Origin: Panulirus ornatus
Taxonomy: Eukaryota; Arthropoda; Malacostraca; Decapoda; Palinuridae
Direction: 5' to 3'
Assembly (NCBI RefSeq): GCF_036320965.1
Contig: NC_092226.1
Coordinates: forward strand, 19,226,502-19,290,501
Length of the DNA: 64,000 nt
Made by a program: the position numbers and the translations under genes. Below are positions 59,431 through 64,000 of the stretch, piece by piece (the first letter of the stretch is position 1; the number at the start of each line of letters is the position of its first letter). Under the pieces are notes generated by a model that saw only the letters and a list, made by a program, of their open reading frames with translations, had not been told where the DNA came from and ran no database searches.

Positions 59431-62427
59431 TCAACCCCTGTATACCACATCGCTCCAATTCACTCTATTCCTTGCCCTCCTTTCACCCTCCTGCATGTTC
59501 AGGCCCCGATCACACAAAATCCTTTTCACTCCATCTTTCCACCTCCAATTTGGTCTCCCTCTTCTCCTCGTTCCCTCCACCTCCGACACATATATCCTCT
59601 TGGTCAATCTTTCCTCACTCATTCTCTCCATGTGCCCAAACCATTTCAAAACACCCTCTTCTGCTCTCTCAACCACGCTCTTTTTATTTCCACACATCTC
59701 TCTTACCCTTACGTTACTTACTCGATCAAACCACCTCACACCACACATTGTCCTCAAACATCTCATTTCCAGCACATCCATCCTCCTGCGCACAACTCTA
59801 TCCACAGCCCACGCCTCGCAACCATACAACATTGTTGGAACTACTATTCCTTCAAACATACCCATTTTTGCTTTCCGGGATAATGTTCTCGACTTCCACA
59901 CATTTTTCAAGGCTCCCAAAATTTTCGCCCCCTCCCCCACCCTATGATCCACTTCCGCTTCCATGGTTCCATCCGCTGACAGATCCACTCCCAGATATCT
60001 AAAACACTTCACTTCCTCCAGCCTCTCACCATTCAAACTCACCTCCCAATTGACTTGACCCTCAACCCTACTGTACCTAATAACCTTGCTCTTATTCACA
60101 TTTACTCTTAACTTTCTTCTTCCACACACTTCACCAAACTCCGTCACCAGCTTCTGCAGTTTCTCACATGAATCCGCCACCAGCGCTGTATCATCAGCGA
60201 ACAACAACTGACTCACTTCCCAAGCTCTCTCATCCCCAACAGACTTCATACTTGCCCCTCTTTCCAAAACTCTTGCATTTACCTCCCTAACAACCCCATC
60301 CATAAACAAATTAAACAACCATGGAGACATCACACACCCCTGCCGCAAACCTACATTCACTGAGAACCAATCACTTTCCTCTCTTCCTACACGTACACAT
60401 GCCTTACATCCTCGATAAAAACTTTTCACTGCTTCTAACAACTTTCCTCCCACACCATATATTCTTAATACCTTCCACAGAGCATCTCTATCAACTCTAT
60501 CATATGCCTTCTCCAGATCCATAAATGCTACATACAAATCCATTTGCTTTTCTAAGTATTTCTCACATACATTCTTCAAAGCAAACACCTGATCCACACA
60601 TCCTCTACCACTTCTGAAACCACACTGCTCTTCCCCAATCTGATGCTCTGTACATGCCTTCACCCTCTCAATCAATACCCTCCCATATAATTTACCAGGA
60701 ATACTCAACAAACTTATACCTCTGTAATTTGAGCACTCACTCTTATCCCCTTTGCCTTTGTACAATGGCACTATGCAAGCATTCCGCCAATCCTCAGGCA
60801 CCTCACCATGAGTCATACATACATTAAATAACCTTACCAACCAGTCAACAATACAGTCACCCCCTTTTTTAATAAATTCCACTGCAATACCATCCAAACC
60901 TGCTGCCTTGCCGGCTTTCATCTTCCGCAAAGCTTTTACTACCTCTTCTCTGTTTACCAAATCATTTTCCCTAACCCTCTCACTTTGCACACCACCTCGA
61001 CCCAAACACCCTATATCTGCCACTCTGTCATCAGACACATTCAACAAACCTTCAAAATACTCATTCCATCTCCTTCTCACATCACCACTACTTGTTATCA
61101 CCTCCCCATTTACGCCCTTTACTGAAGTTCCCATTTGCTCCCTTGTCTTACGCACCCTATTTACCTCCTTCCAGAACATCTTTTTAGTCTCCCTAAAATT
61201 TACTGATAGTCTCTCACCCCAACTCTCATTTGCCCTTTTTTTCACCTCTTGCACCTTTCTCTTGACCTCCTGTCTCTTTCTTTTATACTTCTCCCACTCA
61301 ATTGCATTTTTTCCCTGCAAAAATCGTCCAAATGCCTCTCTCTTCTCTTTCACTAATACTCTTACTTCTTCATCCCACCACTCACTACCCTTTCTAAACA
61401 GCCCACCTCCCACTCTTCTCATGCCACAAGCATCTTTTGCGCAATCCATCACTGATTCCCTAAATACATCCCATTCCTCCCCCACTCCCCTTACTTCCAT
61501 TGTTCTCACCTTTTTCCATTCTGTACACAGTCTCTCCTGATACTTCTTCACACAGGTCTCCTTCCCAAGCTCACTTACTCTCACCACCTTCTTCACCCCA
61601 ACATTCACTCTTCTTTTCTGAAAACCCATACTAATCTTCACCTTAGCCTCCACAAGATAATGATCAGACATCCCTCCAGTTGCACCTCTCAGCACATTGA
61701 CATCCAAAAGTCTCTCTTTCGCACGCCTGTCAATTAACACGTAATCCAATAACGCTCTCTGGCCATCTCTCCTACTTACATAAGTATACTTATGTATATC
61801 TCGCTTTTTAAACCAGGTATTCCCAATCATCAGTCCTTTTTCAGCACATAAATCTACAAGCTCTTCACCATTTCCATTTACAACACTGAACACCCCATGC
61901 ATACCAATTATTCCCTCAACTGCCACATTACTCACCTTTGCATTCAAATCACCCATCACTATAACCCGGTCTCGTGCATCAAAACCGCTAACACACTCAT
62001 TTAGCTGCTCCCAAAACACTTGCCTCTCATGATCTTTCTTCTCATGCCCAGGTGCATATGCACCAATAATCACCCACCTCTCTCCATCAACTTTCAATTT
62101 TACCCATATTAATCGAGAATTTACTTTCTTACATTCTATGACATACTCCCACAACTCCTGTTTCAGGAGTATTGCTACTCCTTCCCTTGCTCTTGTCCTC
62201 TCACTAACCCCTGACTTCACTCCCCAGGTATTTCCAAACCACTCTTCCCCTTTACCCTTGAGCTTCGTTTCACTCAGAGCCAAAACATCCAGGTTCCTTT
62301 CCTCAAACATACTACCTATCTCTCCTTTTTTCACATCTTGGTTACATCCACACACATTTAGGCACCCCACTCTGAGCCTTCGAGGAGGATGAGCACTCCC
62401 CGCGTGACTCCTTCTTCTGTTTCCCAT
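59431..62427 (-). CDS. Intact RTE-like retrotransposon polyprotein (endonuclease + reverse transcriptase)
   Basis: One uninterrupted ORF of 998 codons from ATG 62427 to TGA 59431. An N-terminal apurinic-type endonuclease (EEP) spans about residues 18-265: LNVCGCN (N24), LSETKL (E53), GAYAPG (Y124), GDLN (159-162), LLDYV (D228) and SDH (254-256). A basic linker follows. The reverse transcriptase spans about 495-820: KAGKAAGLDGIAVEF, NYRGISLL, QCGFRSGRGC, the first catalytic aspartate in AFMDLEKAYD (D637), GLRQGCVMSPWL (693-704) and FADD (743-746). The C-terminal part has LYGCEAW, GVRWFDRVSN, KWFGHMERM and GRPNWRWKD. The single-ORF layout and short C-terminus suggest the RTE clade; clade is inferred without a tree. 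All catalytic residues are present, so activity is possible. It inserted, in sense, in the last intron of the DNAJA gene. Confidence 0.95.
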   Translation of the reverse strand: MGNRRRSHAGSAHPPRRLRVGCLNVCGCNQDVKKGEIGSMFEERNLDVLALSETKLKGKGEEWFGNTWGVKSGVSERTRAREGVAILLKQELWEYVIECKKVNSRLIWVKLKVDGERWVIIGAYAPGHEKKDHERQVFWEQLNECVSGFDARDRVIVMGDLNAKVSNVAVEGIIGMHGVFSVVNGNGEELVDLCAEKGLMIGNTWFKKRDIHKYTYVSRRDGQRALLDYVLIDRRAKERLLDVNVLRGATGGMSDHYLVEAKVKISMGFQKRRVNVGVKKVVRVSELGKETCVKKYQERLCTEWKKVRTMEVRGVGEEWDVFRESVMDCAKDACGMRRVGGGLFRKGSEWWDEEVRVLVKEKREAFGRFLQGKNAIEWEKYKRKRQEVKRKVQEVKKRANESWGERLSVNFRETKKMFWKEVNRVRKTREQMGTSVKGVNGEVITSSGDVRRRWNEYFEGLLNVSDDRVADIGCLGRGGVQSERVRENDLVNREEVVKALRKMKAGKAAGLDGIAVEFIKKGGDCIVDWLVRLFNVCMTHGEVPEDWRNACIVPLYKGKGDKSECSNYRGISLLSIPGKLYGRVLIERVKACTEHQIGEEQCGFRSGRGCVDQVFALKNVCEKYLEKQMDLYVAFMDLEKAYDRVDRDALWKVLRIYGVGGKLLEAVKSFYRGCKACVRVGREESDWFSVNVGLRQGCVMSPWLFNLFMDGVVREVNARVLERGASMKSVGDERAWEVSQLLFADDTALVADSCEKLQKLVTEFGEVCGRRKLRVNVNKSKVIRYSRVEGQVNWEVSLNGERLEEVKCFRYLGVDLSADGTMEAEVDHRVGEGAKILGALKNVWKSRTLSRKAKMGMFEGIVVPTMLYGCEAWAVDRVVRRRMDVLEMRCLRTMCGVRWFDRVSNVRVREMCGNKKSVVERAEEGVLKWFGHMERMSEERLTKRIYVSEVEGTRRRGRPNWRWKDGVKRILCDRGLNMQEGERRARNRVNWSDVVYRG

Positions 62428-62489
62428 TTTAGAAAGTTAATACAAGGAGGGGAGGATTTCCGGCCCCCCGCTCCCGTCCCCTCTAGTCG

Positions 62490-62490
<1 letters not shown>
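62428..62490 (-). promoter_or_regulatory. Leader of the RTE-like element
   Basis: The minus strand from GCGACTAGAGGGGACGGGAG through GGGGGGCCGGAAATCCTCCC to TTAACTTTCTAAA just before the ATG. This G-rich segment matches the first half of R1. In non-LTR elements the 5' leader carries the internal promoter; whether that holds here is inference. Confidence 0.6.

Positions 62491-62520
<30 letters not shown>
62491..62520. repeat. (TA)n microsatellite between R1 and element leader
   Basis: A 30-nt TA run separates the tail of the R1 copy from the leader of the intact element. Confidence 0.95.
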
Positions 62521-62522
<2 letters not shown>

Positions 62523-62757
62523 TTTTTCTTTTAAACTATTCGCCATTTCCCGCGTTAGCGAGGTAGCGTTAAGAACAGAGGACTGGGCCTTTGAGGGAAT
62601 ATCCTCACCTGGCCCCCCTCTGTTCCTTCTTTTGGAAAATTGAAAAAAAATGAGAGGGGAGGATTTCCAGCCCCCCGCTCCCTCCCCTTTTAGTCGCCTT
62701 CTACGACACGCAAGGAATACGTGGGAAGTATTCTTTCTCCCCTATCCCCAGGGATAT
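62521..62757 (-). mobile_element. R1 repeat, copy 4
   Basis: On the plus strand it reads CGCCATTTCCCGCGTTAGCG, AGGTAGCGTTAAGAACAGAG, GGATTTCCAGCCCCCCGCTC, TTTAGTCGCCTTCTACGACA and ends at CCCCTATCCCCAGGGATATA. It is the best preserved copy. It is in the same minus orientation as, and directly upstream of, the intact element. Confidence 0.88.
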
Positions 62758-62824
62758 ACAAAGTATAATAAATAAATAAATATATATATATATATATATA
62801 TTATACAAAGTATACTTTATAATA
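62758..62824. repeat. AT-rich simple sequence
   Basis: AAATAAATAAATA and TA runs (62764-62800), then a TATAATATATATAT stretch, between R1 and the tail of the next element copy. Confidence 0.85.
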
Positions 62825-64000
62825 TATATATATTTTTTGCTTTGTCGCTGTATCCCGCGTTTGCGAGGTAGCGCAAGGAAACAGACGAAAGAAATGGCCC
62901 AACCCACCCCCATACACATGTATATACATACGTCCATATACGCAAATATACATACCTAAACAGCTTTCCATGGTTCACCCCAGACGCTTCACATGCCCTG
63001 ATTCAATCCACTGACAGCACGTCAACCCCGGTATACCACATCGATCCAATTCACTCTATTCCTTGCCCTCCTTTCACCCTCCTGCATGTTCAGGCCCCGA
63101 TCACACAAAATCTTTTTCACTCCATCTTTCCACCTCCAATTTGGTCTCCCACTTCTCCTCGTTCCCTCCACCTCCGACACATATATCCTCTTGGTCAATC
63201 TTTCCTCACTCATTCTCTCCATGTGCCCAAACCATTTCAAAACACCCTCTTCTGCTCTCTCAACCACGCTCTTTTTATTTCCACACATCTCTCTTACCCT
63301 TACGTTACTTACTCGATCAAACCACCTCACACCACACATTGTCCTCAAACATCTCATTTCCAGCACATCCATCCTCCTGCGCACAACTCTATCCATAGCC
63401 CACGCCTCGCAACCATACAACATTGTTGGAACCACTATTCCTTCAAACATACCCATTTTTGCTTTCCGAGATAATGTTCTTGACTTCCACACATTCTTCA
63501 AGGCTCCCAGGATTTTCGCCCCCTCCCTGTGATCTACTTCCGCTTCCATGGTTCCATCCGCTGCCAGATCCACTCCCAGATATCTAAAACAATTTACTTC
63601 CTCCAGTTTTTCTCCATTCAAACTTACCTCCCAATTGACTTGACCCTCAACCCTACTGTACCTAATTACCTTGCTCTTATTCACATTTACTCTTAACTTT
63701 CTTCTTTCACACACTTTACCAAACTCAGTCACCAGCTTCTGCAGTTTCTCACATGAATCAGCCACCAGCGCTGTATCATCAGCGAAAACAACAACTGACT
63801 CACTTCCCAAGCTCTCTCATCCACAACAGACTTCATACTTGCCCCTCTTTCCAAAACTCTTGCATTTACCTCCCTAACAACCCCATCCATAAACAAATTA
63901 AACAACCATGGAGACATCACACACCCCTGCCGCAAACCTACATTCACTGAGAACCAATCACTTTCCTCTCTTCCTACATGTACACATGCCTTACATCCTC
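62825..64000 (-). pseudogene. Second RTE-like copy, cut by the window edge, one frameshift
   Basis: The 3' tail (62830-63000) and the C-terminal ORF part from 63022 are closely similar to the first copy throughout. The frame reads FADDTALVADS and continues through VEGTRRSGRPNWRWKD to VVYRG. Compared with the first copy it lacks two residues at VDHR-EGAKILG (six bases at about 63528). It also has one extra A in the run at 63785-63788, which breaks the frame just before FADD; the upstream part reads NVGLRQGCVMSPWLFNLFMD in another frame. The rest lies outside the window. Same orientation as the first copy. Confidence 0.9.

Noticed and set aside
59407..61540. Plus-strand S/P/H/L-rich frames of up to 210 codons
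   Set aside because: They are antisense to the intact retrotransposon ORF; similar frames appear opposite every other copy.

Overview
This is a stretch of animal nuclear genome, most likely from a decapod crustacean. Protein-coding sequence is sparse and spliced, introns are long, and dead non-LTR retrotransposons of several families, simple repeats and a large satellite fill most of the space. The decapod assignment is inference: the motif around GCGTTAGCGAGGTAGCG and the retroelement carrying it look like repeats I associate with decapod genomes. Nothing looks bacterial or viral.

Two host genes can be supported, both on the minus strand. (1) A PAR/CES-2/HLF-type bZIP transcription factor runs from an ATG at 43710 to a stop at 11242 in five coding exons. 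All five exons have GT/AG borders and matching phases, giving a predicted protein of about 364 residues: a short N-terminal exon, a proline-rich exon, a glutamine-rich exon, the basic region, and the leucine zipper. Its first intron is about 25.6 kb. The sequence upstream of the ATG (43.9-44.6 kb) carries a dense cluster of AGGTCA nuclear-receptor half-sites and two CACGTG E-boxes. (2) The last coding exon of a DNAJA1-type Hsp40 co-chaperone lies at 57886-58039 and ends in a CQTS prenylation box. Its upstream exons are outside the window.

Layout: 1-1.4 kb, no gene, one strong hairpin; 1.4-6.1 kb, degenerate satellite A (18-bp units plus a roughly 60-bp spacer module); 6.1-10.4 kb, satellite B (about 52-bp unit) that shares a core with A; 11.2-18.0 kb, bZIP exons 5 to 2 with retroelement debris in introns; 18-43.6 kb, giant bZIP intron with hAT-, CR1-, jockey- and RTE-like remnants and a possible alternative exon at 32.4 kb; 43.6-44.6 kb, first coding exon and candidate promoter; 45-55 kb, more retroelement remnants; 55-58 kb, 3' UTR and last exon of the DNAJA gene; 58.7-64 kb, a retroelement cluster with one intact 998-residue endonuclease/reverse transcriptase ORF and a second, nearly intact copy cut by the window edge.

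The most novel signal is the retroelement system. A roughly 200-bp repeat (called R1 here, four copies) looks like the 5' leader of the RTE-like element joined to its 3' tail with the ORF removed. An R1 unit also sits directly upstream, in the same orientation, of both element copies whose 5' end can be seen.
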